Shown: piece after piece, positions 45,835-54,598 of the stretch
Position numbering within the stretch: the first letter of the stretch is position 1
Layout of the letters: the number at the start of each line of letters is the position of its first letter
From: Paenibacillus sp. E222
Lineage (GTDB): Bacteria > Bacillota > Bacilli > Paenibacillales > Paenibacillaceae
Assembly (NCBI RefSeq): GCF_013401555.1
Contig: NZ_CP058552.1
Span: forward strand, 6,448,001-6,512,000
DNA length: 64,000 nt
Direction: 5' to 3'
The notes under the pieces: model-generated
Database searches by the model: none
What the model saw: only the letters and a program-made list of their open reading frames with translations
What the model was told of the DNA's origin: nothing
Translations under genes and position numbers: made by a program

Positions 45835-47229
45835 TCAGTCCATGTTACGTTCACGATCACCATCCTGCGAGGAGGCTGGTTCCTGTTCTCCTAATTCCAC
45901 CTTATTTTCGTCAGCAGCAGGTCGCTTATATACCTTCACTCGAGTAATTCGGAGACGGGTGGACTCTTCCACTTCAAAGACATAACCGTTTTGCTCCCGT
46001 GTTTTACCTTTGACCGCGCTGCCTTCCAATTCCTTGAACAGCCAGCCGCCAATCGTATCGACTTCCTCATCCTCAATGACAGCACCGGTCCATTCATGAA
46101 CCTCTTCAATCAGGGAACGACCATCGATGGAAAAGGCTTCTCCACTGCGCTCCATATGTGGACGTTCGTCCTCAAATTCATCATACAGATCACCGACGAT
46201 CTCTTCCAAAATCTCTTCCGCAGTCAGCAAGCCGGCTGTACCGCCGTATTCGTCAACCACCAATGTCATCTGGGAGTGCTTTTTCTGCATCAGACGAAGT
46301 ACATGACTGATCTCCATCGATTCAGGAACATTCAGAATGGGACGAACAAGCGCAGCCAGATCATGCTGCTGGTCTGGTTCAGCGAGAAGCAAATCGGTAA
46401 TGTGGATAAATCCGATAATCTCATCCTTATCCTCAACAGCCACAGGGTAACGGGAATGCTTCGTTGCATTAATAATTTTCAGGTTTTCTTCCAGCGACAT
46501 ATGAGTATACAGACAGTCCATATCCGTACGTGGCAGCATAATTTCACGTGCCAGCATGTCCGAGAAATCAAAGATGTTATCCATCAGTTTGATTTCATCC
46601 TTGTCGATGACACCACTCTTCGCACTTTGCTTCATCAAAATGCGAAGCTCATCTTCCGAATGAGCCTCCCCTTCGCTGGCGGGTTCAATGCCTGCCAAGC
46701 GCAGCAGTGCATTGGCTGAAGCGTTCAGTACCCAGATGAATGGGAAGAAAATTTTATAAAATAACAGCAACGGTGCCGATAGCAGCAAAGCCACTCCGTC
46801 TGTTTTTTGAATCGCCAGAGATTTGGGCGCTAGCTCACCCAGCACAATGTGCAAAAACGTAATGATACAGAAACCGATGATGACCGATACCGTGGATATA
46901 AGTCCTGTATCCGTTACACCAAGCTTGAACATCAGAGGCTCGACCAGCAATTCGGAAATGGCTGGTTCACCGAGCCAACCAAGCCCCAGTGATGTCAGCG
47001 TGATTCCGAACTGGGTTGCCGATAGATAGGCATCCAATTTACCATTCACCTTCAGTGCATAACCAGCCAACTTATTCCCTTCACTCTGTAATTGAGTGAG
47101 GCGTGTTTGTCTAACTTTGACCAGAGAAAATTCCGCTGCGACAAATACGCCATTCAAAAATACGAGCAGAAACACACAGACCAGATTAAATACCAACTGC
47201 CCGAGATGAAATTCGGTATGAATACCCAA
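45835..47229 (-). CDS. hemolysin C/CorC family (CNNM-domain) membrane protein
   Basis: A 464-residue protein with an N-terminal CNNM membrane domain of about four helices (1-170, 'NGVFVAAEFSLVKVRQTRL' and 'GELAPKSLAIQ'). A pair of CBS domains follows (about 215-340, 'EIMLPRTDMDCLYTHMSLEE' and 'MTLVVDEYGGTAGLLTAEEI'), then a CorC/HlyC C-terminal domain (about 355-440). Such proteins are associated with magnesium or cobalt efflux. The start is TTG with GGGGAG 7 bases upstream. It lies just downstream of the radical SAM gene in the same direction. Confidence 0.91.
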   Translation of the reverse strand: MGIHTEFHLGQLVFNLVCVFLLVFLNGVFVAAEFSLVKVRQTRLTQLQSEGNKLAGYALKVNGKLDAYLSATQFGITLTSLGLGWLGEPAISELLVEPLMFKLGVTDTGLISTVSVIIGFCIITFLHIVLGELAPKSLAIQKTDGVALLLSAPLLLFYKIFFPFIWVLNASANALLRLAGIEPASEGEAHSEDELRILMKQSAKSGVIDKDEIKLMDNIFDFSDMLAREIMLPRTDMDCLYTHMSLEENLKIINATKHSRYPVAVEDKDEIIGFIHITDLLLAEPDQQHDLAALVRPILNVPESMEISHVLRLMQKKHSQMTLVVDEYGGTAGLLTAEEILEEIVGDLYDEFEDERPHMERSGEAFSIDGRSLIEEVHEWTGAVIEDEEVDTIGGWLFKELEGSAVKGKTREQNGYVFEVEESTRLRITRVKVYKRPAADENKVELGEQEPASSQDGDRERNMD

Positions 47230-47275
47230 GTCGAAACTCCCCTTTTTGATCTATTTCAGGAATACACCTGGAATA

Positions 47276-48412
47276 TCAACGTGTAATTGCTTTTCTCGAT
47301 TTGAAATCCACACCTTTATAATACATATCTGCCACCAGCAGATTTGGACCGCAGCAAGAAGCAGCATCACAATGGCAGTTCACTGTCTGATTCAAGGGAT
47401 GTTCCGCTGACCACTCATGGAATACATCATCCAGCTTCCGGTCACGGATGTTGCCAAACGCCGGGATGTCAGCAAAATCGGTAACATACACGTTCCCGGT
47501 GAACATGTTGACGTTGACGCGGTTACGACCGTCGGGATCATTACGAACCGTCACTTTAGGCTCGCTGTATAGTCGGTTAATCAGTTCGCGATCCTGCTCT
47601 GCTGCACTGCATGCGAAGAACGGAAGTGTACCAAACAGCATCCACATATCCTTGTCACGCACATCCAACAAACGGTGAATAGCCGTTCTCATATGATCAA
47701 GGGAAAGCACTGGCAGCGAAGAAGCAAAATTCGAATTATACATCGGATGCACTTCGTGACGCACACAGCCCATCTCACGGATCAATTGATGAATGCCCTC
47801 AAGCTTGTCATGGGTACGGAAATTAATCATGGACTCCGCAGAGATAAACATGCCTGCTTCACTGAGTTTTTGGGAATTTTCAATCATTTTCTCATACATC
47901 TTCACCGCGACTTCCCGCTTTACAGGTCTACCACTGTTGGCAAACCCGACTTGGTGAAAGTCATCGGCATTCAAATAATTGAATGAGATATGCATAACGT
48001 CCAGATAAGGCAGAAGCTGCTCGTAGCGACGGTAATCCAGGGTCAGATTCGAGTTGATCTGGGAACGAATGCCCCGTTCCTTGGCATATTTGAGGAGCGG
48101 AATGATCATCTCATCCACAGTCTTCTGGCTGAAGCTCGGCTCACCGCCCGTCAGACTGATGGTCTGAAGGTGCTCCACCTCATCCAGCCTTTTAAGCATC
48201 AAAGGCAGCGGAAGCGCTGGTGCTTCACGCATCGTTAACATATCTCCTACCGCACAATGCTCACAGCGCATATTGCACAGATGAGTCACGGTCATTTCTA
48301 CACTGGTCAGCACATGGCGTCCATATGTACGCAAAGAGCCGATCGGATCCCAAGGATCATTAGTCGGCGATAAAGGCATCGGCTCTACCGATCCTGAGTT
48401 TAGCATGGTCAT
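47276..48412 (-). CDS. yfkAB: radical SAM protein, YfkAB family with CxCxxxxC motif
   Basis: A 378-residue radical SAM enzyme. The cluster-binding cysteines are in 'VTHLCNMRCEHCAVGD' (CxxxCxxC) and SAM-binding 'ISLTGGEPSFS' follows. The C-terminal 'NCHCDAASCCGP' holds a CxCxxxxC motif that defines the YfkAB group and probably binds a second cluster. The reaction is unknown. Single full-length frame, in contrast to the yfkA/yfkB split described in B. subtilis 168. AAGGTGAAG lies before the ATG. Confidence 0.9.
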   Translation of the reverse strand: MTMLNSGSVEPMPLSPTNDPWDPIGSLRTYGRHVLTSVEMTVTHLCNMRCEHCAVGDMLTMREAPALPLPLMLKRLDEVEHLQTISLTGGEPSFSQKTVDEMIIPLLKYAKERGIRSQINSNLTLDYRRYEQLLPYLDVMHISFNYLNADDFHQVGFANSGRPVKREVAVKMYEKMIENSQKLSEAGMFISAESMINFRTHDKLEGIHQLIREMGCVRHEVHPMYNSNFASSLPVLSLDHMRTAIHRLLDVRDKDMWMLFGTLPFFACSAAEQDRELINRLYSEPKVTVRNDPDGRNRVNVNMFTGNVYVTDFADIPAFGNIRDRKLDDVFHEWSAEHPLNQTVNCHCDAASCCGPNLLVADMYYKGVDFKSRKAITR

Positions 48413-48549
48413 TGTTCTTCACCTTATTCCTTTTATTAACCTAAAAAGTTTTATTTACAACATACCCCGTCTTCATCTTTTGGAGTTATCTTTAATCATA
48501 GCACAATTTCCTGTACTCTGGCATGAGCATGCTCTGTCCATTACATGAC

Positions 48550-48605
48550 AAAAAACGCCCGCGTAATATCGGGCCAGCTCGGCCACGATATTACGATATG
48601 AGCGT
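48550..48605 (-). terminator. terminator of the first HD-GYP gene
   Basis: A long imperfect stem has three paired blocks, AACGC/GCGTT, GTAATATCG/CGATATTAC and GGCC/GGCC, with TTTTTTG on the minus strand. Confidence 0.85.
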
Positions 48606-48634
48606 TGATCTATGCTCCATTAGACGTCAGGATA

Positions 48635-49753
48635 TCAAAATAATTCGCCACGCGCTGAAGCTGGCGTAGCGTCTTCCACTCCTTCAACACCTGTAATCAT
48701 AACAGACAACGCTGTGGACAGATCGATCTCGTAGGGTGCACTTAATGTCTGGCCGTAAGCATCCTTGAGCACACGAATGCGTGGTCGTTGCGGAACGCGG
48801 GGATGGATTTCTGCAACAACGCCGATCTCCCCCGTACTTAGCGTTACGGAAATACCTAAAGGATAAATAGCTACACAGTCACGGAACCTCTCCAGCATTC
48901 GCTGTTCATAAAGTGTCCCTGAACCCGTGTATAATACTTCTACAGCTTGATGTGGCAGCAAGGCCTGTTTATACACCCGATTGGTTGTCATCGCATCATA
49001 CGAATCGGCAAGAGCCAGCCATTTGGCATACTCATGAATCTCTTTGTCTTTCAAGCCAAAAGGATAGCCGCTGCCATCAATCCGTTCATGGTGCTGTAAT
49101 GCGCAATGGGCAGCAAGGAGCGGTATACCCGGTTCGTCTTTGAGAATACGATGTCCATATGTAGTATGCTGCTGTATGATTTTAAATTCCTCATCGCTTA
49201 ATTTGGCAGGCTTGTGCAAAATCTCTGGAGCGATCTGCGTTTTACCGATATCATGCAACAGAGCTCCAAGTCCAATCTCCATTAACTGCTGCCGAGTATA
49301 GCCCGATGCCACACCAAGAACCAGCGTATACACACATACATTGAGAGAATGATTATATAGGTCAAAATCACTGGCGTTCATATCCATCAGCATAATCATT
49401 GCTTCCTTCTGACTGCCAATGTCCTCCAGAATCGTATTCATTATCCCGCTAAGTGCTTTTCCGAAGTGTGGGATCCGGCTTTTGGTTTTGAGACCCGACA
49501 TACTCTGAAACTGCTGTTTGATCTCTACTAGCGCTCTGCGCCTGGTCTCTTCCTGCAGCATATCCGGAATAATGATATCCTCTGTTGCTGCATCAGATAT
49601 ATACACATATCCAATCCCCAGATCCTTCAGACGTCCAATCAACCGACTGGTCAGCTCTACTCCCTCACTGAGCAGAACCAAACCCTCTTCACTATAAATT
49701 CGTTTCCCCAGCTTCATGCCAGGCTGCAATAGGTTTATATGTACTAAACGCAC
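48635..49753 (-). CDS. HD-GYP domain phosphodiesterase (c-di-GMP), copy 1
   Basis: A 372-residue predicted c-di-GMP hydrolase. A short N-terminal domain (about 1-60) precedes the HD-GYP domain with 'LLHDIGKTQIAPEILHKP', 'HTTYGHRIL', 'HHERIDGSGYPFG' and 'ALADSYDAMTTNRVYK'. All metal-ligand positions appear present. A C-terminal PilZ-like beta segment follows at about 295-350. The start is GTG with GAGAGGA 6 bases upstream. It resembles the plus-strand gene at 52245 and is probably its paralogue. Confidence 0.9.
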   Translation of the reverse strand: MRLVHINLLQPGMKLGKRIYSEEGLVLLSEGVELTSRLIGRLKDLGIGYVYISDAATEDIIIPDMLQEETRRRALVEIKQQFQSMSGLKTKSRIPHFGKALSGIMNTILEDIGSQKEAMIMLMDMNASDFDLYNHSLNVCVYTLVLGVASGYTRQQLMEIGLGALLHDIGKTQIAPEILHKPAKLSDEEFKIIQQHTTYGHRILKDEPGIPLLAAHCALQHHERIDGSGYPFGLKDKEIHEYAKWLALADSYDAMTTNRVYKQALLPHQAVEVLYTGSGTLYEQRMLERFRDCVAIYPLGISVTLSTGEIGVVAEIHPRVPQRPRIRVLKDAYGQTLSAPYEIDLSTALSVMITGVEGVEDATPASARGELF

Positions 49754-49822
49754 AGCCTATCCTCTCCCGCTCCGTAGATGTAATTTCCACTAGCCGCCGC
49801 TTCAGCAGAAGGCAAGTACTTG

Positions 49823-51253
49823 TTAGATTTCGTGCCAACGGGATCGCAGGCTGTCGTCCAGCGCCCCTGGCCTTTTTAATTCCGTTTCAAGCAGGTCACG
49901 TATGAATTCAGGAAGTCGATACGATGTATCCGTTCCAAGAGCAAGAGACGGATAACCTACGTTAAACGTAAACATGTCGAGTGTTCCTACCACATATTCA
50001 TGTTCATCAAGAATCGGCTCGCCCTCAATATATATGGCACGGATTTTCTCGTATGGAGGCGAATGGGGATCATACTCCACATCCATTCCATCCATGCACA
50101 ATGTTCCTAAAATATCCCCGCGGAATCCAAACCCGATAATCGGTTTACGCGAAAACTCTGACAACAGGGACTGCTCCAGAGCCTCCCGAATCTGAACTCC
50201 ATTCAAGCATATTGTACAGGCATTAATGGGAGATGGACATAGGGAATGTAACATTCCCTTTGTAATATTCCCCTGGGGAAGATCTCCAAGAAGCTGCCCG
50301 GCGTTAACAAGAGACAACTTTGCCCCAGTGAACTGACGAACAGCCTGGGCAAGCAATGACGCAAACGGAGACTCATGATCGTAATCAATGGTCAGCGTCC
50401 TGTCCGTAATCACGGCTGTTTGACCAAGCGCACGCTCAGCTTCAGTCCGGTGTGTGTCTATAGCCAGCGATACGCTCTCTTCGAGCAACATGTTCTGGAC
50501 TGGAACACAGCCGCTGCTCACTAGTGTAAGTTCGTTCGCTTCATATTCCCACTCCAGTACCACCTTACCAAGCCACTGACCAAACTTGCCTGCCGCTCCA
50601 AGCACCGTCTGACCAATGACTAAGGGTTCTTCCAGTACATGATGTGTATGTCCACCCAGAATGACATCGATGCCCTGGATCTGTTCGGCCAATCTGCGAT
50701 CTGTGGAAAGCCCCAGATGGGACAAGATAACGACTACATCCACCTGAGCACGCAGAGCTTCAACCTGCTCACGCAGCGTCTCTACCGGGTCCAATACATC
50801 CCAACCCAGCAATTCATAAAACGCGGTAAAGGGTGCTGTAGCACCAAGCAGACCAATGCGAAATGGCCCCTTCTCCAAAACGAGAGAGGATTTCATCCAG
50901 ACTGGTGGCAGGCCTGTAGCCTGGTCTACCACATTTCCACATACAACAGGACACAGAAGTCCAGAGTAAGACTGCGCCAGTTGTTCGGGTGTCAAAGTTA
51001 GTCCTTCGTTGTTCCCGATCGTTATCGCATCGTAACCGGTCAGGTTAATGACATCCACGTTGGCTGCCCCGAGGGTACCCTCCGTCTCCACAGCCATCCG
51101 GTCCATATGATCTCCGATATCCACGACCAGAAATTCCCCAGCCTGTTCCCTCTCATGTCCGATCATGGCGGCGATGGAGCTCATGGAGCCAAAATGACTA
51201 TGGATGTCATTGGTGTGTAATATCGTTAATGTTTGCGTCTTCTTGGTGCTCAT
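49823..51253 (-). CDS. 5'-nucleotidase/2',3'-cyclic phosphodiesterase-like metallophosphatase (YunD-like)
   Basis: A 476-residue protein with an N-terminal calcineurin-like metallophosphatase domain ('LHTNDIHSHFG', 'VVDIGDHMDR', 'GNNEGL', 'LSHLGLSTDR', 'LGGHTHH') and a C-terminal nucleotidase domain with 'FASLLAQAVRQFTGAKLSLV'. The usual GNHE motif reads GNNE. There is no signal peptide, so it should be cytoplasmic like B. subtilis YunD. GGAGG lies 7 bases before the ATG at 51253. Substrate is inferred from the family. Confidence 0.88.
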   Translation of the reverse strand: MSTKKTQTLTILHTNDIHSHFGSMSSIAAMIGHEREQAGEFLVVDIGDHMDRMAVETEGTLGAANVDVINLTGYDAITIGNNEGLTLTPEQLAQSYSGLLCPVVCGNVVDQATGLPPVWMKSSLVLEKGPFRIGLLGATAPFTAFYELLGWDVLDPVETLREQVEALRAQVDVVVILSHLGLSTDRRLAEQIQGIDVILGGHTHHVLEEPLVIGQTVLGAAGKFGQWLGKVVLEWEYEANELTLVSSGCVPVQNMLLEESVSLAIDTHRTEAERALGQTAVITDRTLTIDYDHESPFASLLAQAVRQFTGAKLSLVNAGQLLGDLPQGNITKGMLHSLCPSPINACTICLNGVQIREALEQSLLSEFSRKPIIGFGFRGDILGTLCMDGMDVEYDPHSPPYEKIRAIYIEGEPILDEHEYVVGTLDMFTFNVGYPSLALGTDTSYRLPEFIRDLLETELKRPGALDDSLRSRWHEI

Positions 51254-51373
51254 CACACCGCCTCCCTCTTATCGTTTATAACGTACATTCCTCTAATGGA
51301 CAAGCATAACATTTTCCGCGTCGTTATGATATATTTATAGGGTTTAGAGATTAAAAAGAGGTGAGTTATTCCC

Positions 51374-52120
51374 ATGAAATTAACAATTCAACTATTTGCA
51401 GGCATCGCTGAACGTTTGGGCACATCCCTGCTTAAATATGATTACCCCGGAACAGATCCGACTCCAGTGGAATTAAAAGAAAAACTGAGCCTTGCTTACC
51501 CTGAAGCGGCTGCTCAAATACGTGTTTCTTTTCTGGCAGTAAACCAGCAGTATGCTTCTGCCGATATTATAATTAAGGCTCAGGATGAACTCGCCTTAAT
51601 TCCCCCTGTGTCAGGAGGAGAGGGTACCCATTTGAATGGTGACGGACATCGCTCAGCCCATCCTGAGCATCGTACGGATGACGGATTATTCCTGATCACC
51701 CAGTCCCCACTGTCCGTGGAAGCTACAACGAAGCTCGTCATCACAGCAAACCATGGAGCAGCACTAACCTTTGTTGGGACCACCCGTGAAATGACCGGAC
51801 AGCAACGAACGGTTCATCTTGAATATGAGGCCTATGTACCTATGGCACTTTCTCAGATGGCAGCGATCGGTAGGGAAATCAATGAGCGCTGGCCAGGCGT
51901 AAAATGTGCGATTAGCCATCGGATTGGGAAGGTCGACGTAGCAGAGATCAGCGTTGTTATTGCTGTTTCCTCTCCCCATCGCAGTGACTGTTACGATGCA
52001 AGCCGTTACGCGATCGAAAGACTCAAACAGACTGTCCCCATCTGGAAAAAAGAAATATGGGAAGATGGTTCCGAATGGAAAGGTCATCAACTAGGACCCT
52101 GGAACCCCACAGACAACTAA
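51374..52120 (+). CDS. MoaD-MoaE fusion (molybdopterin synthase subunits in one chain)
   Basis: A 248-residue protein combining both molybdopterin synthase subunits. Residues 1-83 form a MoaD ubiquitin-like domain ending in 'LIPPVSGGEG'. After a linker of about 20 residues the MoaE domain covers about 105-240, with 'ALTFVGTTREMTGQQRTVHL', 'YEAYVPMALSQM' and the catalytic Lys region 'VPIWKKEIWEDGSEW'. In the separate MoaD the Gly-Gly is the free C-terminus that carries the thiocarboxylate. Here it is internal, as in mycobacterial MoaX, where cleavage after Gly-Gly is reported. AAAGAGGTGAG precedes the ATG. No other moa gene is nearby. Confidence 0.92.
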   Translation: MKLTIQLFAGIAERLGTSLLKYDYPGTDPTPVELKEKLSLAYPEAAAQIRVSFLAVNQQYASADIIIKAQDELALIPPVSGGEGTHLNGDGHRSAHPEHRTDDGLFLITQSPLSVEATTKLVITANHGAALTFVGTTREMTGQQRTVHLEYEAYVPMALSQMAAIGREINERWPGVKCAISHRIGKVDVAEISVVIAVSSPHRSDCYDASRYAIERLKQTVPIWKKEIWEDGSEWKGHQLGPWNPTDN

Positions 52121-52244
52121 ATAACTAGTCATTCGACCTGTTGAACAGGTGACGAAATTAGTAAATAAGTCGTTGTCAACCCATTTTTTTCTTGTTATTA
52201 TAATGACATGTGTCGATATTAGTCGAGGAAAAGGTGGTTTATAC

Positions 52245-53294
52245 GTGAGAGTGCATGTTACTGATCTTAAAACTGGCGACCTGTTAAAAAATGATGTGTA
52301 CAACAGTTCGGGTCTCCACATGCTGATGAAAGGTTCCACACTCAGCGACGATGATATTGCCAAGCTGCTGCAGCATGGAATCGATTATGCAGATGTAGAG
52401 CATACAACATCTGACCTACACTCTGATGCACAAACCTTACCTTCCGATCAAACCCGTCTGTTAACTAACCTGTTTAACGATACGATCAAAGGTACAGAAT
52501 CTCTGTTTGAACAAGCGATGGAGAAGGGTTTTATTGATGAGACTCAGGTCGATGAGATTTTGATGACCCTAACAGGACAGCTTGAAAAACAAAAGGACGT
52601 TGTCTCCCTGCTGCTGATGCTTGACGGGGATAACGACTACACCTACAACCATTCCTTACAAGTCGGAATGCTCGCTTTTTATATCGCCAGCTGGATGGGA
52701 TATAACCCTGAGGAATGTCTAACCGTAGCCAAAGCAGGATATCTTCACGATATCGGTAAATCCAAGATTCCTTCTGAAATGTTACATAAGCCGGGCAAGT
52801 TAACGCCCGAAGAATTCGAAGAAATGAAGAAACATACGTTATATGGTTATGAGATTGTCAAAGAGTCCACTCAGGACGAGATTCTTGCAACCGTTGCCCT
52901 TCAACATCATGAGCGTGAAGATGGAAGTGGCTACCCTTACGGACTGAAAGGTGACGAGATTCATCCATTTGCCCGTATAACGGCTGTAGCCGATGTGTAC
53001 AGCGCGATGACGACCACGCGGGTGTATCAAACCAAGCAGGAGCTAATCTCCGTGCTATGCGAGTTGTACAGCCTCAGCTTCGGTCAGTTGAATGCTGAAG
53101 TTACGCAGGAACTCATTAAACATATGCTACCCAATTTTATTGGCAAAAGGGTTCTGCTCACGACCGGCGAAACCGGTCTGATTGTCCTGAACAACCCTGC
53201 GGATTATTTCCGCCCACTCGTTCAGACCTCTACAGCCTTCATCGATTTAGCGAAGGAAAGAGATGTAGCTATCGTTGAAATTTATATCCAGTAA
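52245..53294 (+). CDS. HD-GYP domain phosphodiesterase (c-di-GMP), copy 2
   Basis: A 349-residue predicted c-di-GMP hydrolase with a short N-terminal domain and HD-GYP motifs 'YLHDIGKSKIPSEMLHKP', 'HTLYGYEIV', 'HHEREDGSGYPYG' and 'AVADVYSAMTTTRVYQ'. The start is GTG at 52245, with GGAAAAGG about 9 bases upstream; the longer upstream frame is unsupported. Both HD-GYP genes flank the YunD-like and MoaDE genes, suggesting an old duplication followed by rearrangement. Confidence 0.9.
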   Translation: MRVHVTDLKTGDLLKNDVYNSSGLHMLMKGSTLSDDDIAKLLQHGIDYADVEHTTSDLHSDAQTLPSDQTRLLTNLFNDTIKGTESLFEQAMEKGFIDETQVDEILMTLTGQLEKQKDVVSLLLMLDGDNDYTYNHSLQVGMLAFYIASWMGYNPEECLTVAKAGYLHDIGKSKIPSEMLHKPGKLTPEEFEEMKKHTLYGYEIVKESTQDEILATVALQHHEREDGSGYPYGLKGDEIHPFARITAVADVYSAMTTTRVYQTKQELISVLCELYSLSFGQLNAEVTQELIKHMLPNFIGKRVLLTTGETGLIVLNNPADYFRPLVQTSTAFIDLAKERDVAIVEIYIQ

Positions 53295-53380
53295 GATTAG
53301 CATTCAGTTCAATGCGCAGCAGGCGTTAGAGGAACCATACTCAAGAACACATTTTTACACTTTTACATGGTATGCACGTA

Positions 53381-53410
53381 AAAAAGGGAAGCCGATAAGG
53401 CTTCCCTTTT
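53381..53410. terminator. bidirectional terminator between the HD-GYP gene and yjcZ
   Basis: AAAAGGGAAGCC pairs with GGCTTCCCTTTT around a 5-base loop, perfect over 12 bp. Confidence 0.85.
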
Positions 53411-53435
53411 GGTATTTCATTTCGCTCATATGAGT

Positions 53436-53567
53436 TTAAACGCAGAAGGCTTTTGTGATGATAACCAACAGAATGAACAGTACCAAGATCGCACCTGTGT
53501 TGGTGAACATATTGTATCCGCCTACGCCGCCTACGTTGCCACCACAGCCATATCCAACCTCGCTCAT
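53436..53567 (-). CDS. yjcZ: YjcZ family sporulation protein
   Basis: A 43-residue protein: a Gly-rich N-terminus ('MSEVGYGCGGNVGGVGGYN') followed by a single hydrophobic helix ('GAILVLFILLVIITKAF') ending in a Cys-Val. This is the YjcZ/small sporulation membrane protein pattern. AGGAGG lies 7 bases before the ATG and a terminator follows the stop. It is too short for most gene finders and is read opposite to a longer spurious frame. Function is unknown; homologues are made during sporulation. Confidence 0.88.
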   Translation of the reverse strand: MSEVGYGCGGNVGGVGGYNMFTNTGAILVLFILLVIITKAFCV

Positions 53568-53675
53568 GTGATTGCCTCCTCTTCATCAGGTATACCCTAA
53601 CATATGATATTTGCGTTTGGTTGAACCGGGCGAACTGGCAACATTCAATAAATGGTTGTCTGCCTGCTTTGCCTG

Positions 53676-54395
53676 TTAACTTGAGGAACCAGAAGAGACC
53701 TTTATGCCCTTCTCCTTGCGATACATGATGACAAGCATTCTCCAAAAATCATAACTGCCCGTATCGTTCATTATATAGGGTTGGTAATAATGATAAGCTT
53801 CCTCTGCCCAGGACGGACAAGCCATACTGGAAATGCTTTTCTGCTGCTGTATCCAGGCAGACTGGGATTCCAGTATCTTCTCCATTGCTGTTAACCGCTC
53901 TCTTTCCTCCGTCGTCATTGGGGTCCCCTCCTGTTCTTCAACCGTTGAACTATATTCAGATTGCAAGTAGATTCCTGGATCAACAACACCATTCTCACTA
54001 GCTGTGTATCCATACGAAGGAGAGCTCGTTTTGCGAACCTCATAATGCACATGCGGACCCGTGCTTTCCCCTGTGCTTCCCTGGTTGCCAAGAAGCTGCC
54101 CTTGTTTCACTTGTTGTCCAACTTTTACTGCAATTCGGGAAAGGTGAGCGTAACAATGCAAGTAGCCCCTGTGATCCTGTACCGCTACCGTAAGCCCGTA
54201 ACCCCCAAATCCTGAGCCTGTAGCCCCTTCTGCGGCAAACCGTACAGTCCCGTCCATAAATGCATGTATGGGCCCATTCCATGGCTCTGTGACGAGATCG
54301 ATGCCACGATGAAATGTATGTCCGCCAGAAATAGGATGAATTCGGTAGCCAAATGAACTTGTAATCCGATATCCCTTGAACGGATTTATGCTCAT
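53676..54395 (-). CDS. M23 family metallopeptidase without signal peptide
   Basis: A 239-residue protein with an N-terminal LytM/lysostaphin-type domain (about 8-145): 'SSFGYRIHPISGGHTFHRGI', 'GYGLTVAVQDHRGYLHCYAH' and 'STGPHVHYEVRK' carry the zinc ligands. The C-terminal ~85 residues are charged, with 'TTEERERLTAMEKILESQSA' likely a short coiled coil. No signal peptide or membrane helix is seen, so export would need lysis or an unusual route, as in phage endolysins. It may act on peptidoglycan during spore formation. No phage genes are nearby. Confidence 0.85.
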   Translation of the reverse strand: MSINPFKGYRITSSFGYRIHPISGGHTFHRGIDLVTEPWNGPIHAFMDGTVRFAAEGATGSGFGGYGLTVAVQDHRGYLHCYAHLSRIAVKVGQQVKQGQLLGNQGSTGESTGPHVHYEVRKTSSPSYGYTASENGVVDPGIYLQSEYSSTVEEQEGTPMTTEERERLTAMEKILESQSAWIQQQKSISSMACPSWAEEAYHYYQPYIMNDTGSYDFWRMLVIMYRKEKGIKVSSGSSS

Positions 54396-54469
54396 GTATT
54401 CACATCCTTTTCTATCATTAGATGCTTAAATCTAGTAAATGGCTTGTGCTATTGATCTTATTTTATTAC

Positions 54470-54518
54470 AAAAAAGAACCGCTCAGAATGTTATTGGTCC
54501 AAACCCTGCGGTCTTTTC
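54470..54518 (-). terminator. possible terminator of the sphingomyelinase-like gene
   Basis: On the minus strand AGACCGC pairs with GCGGTTCT across a 26-base loop, followed by TTTTTTG. Confidence 0.5.
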
Positions 54519-54598
54519 CAATAATGCATATTCCAAGCGGTGCTATAGATTATAGACAAGTTACAATAAATCTGTTCTCTATCGTTCTAAACTCAAAA

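Noticed and set aside
53341..53745. 134-codon minus-strand frame over yjcZ
   Set aside because: The 43-codon yjcZ frame inside it has a strong ribosome binding site, a typical protein pattern and a terminator; the longer frame has none.
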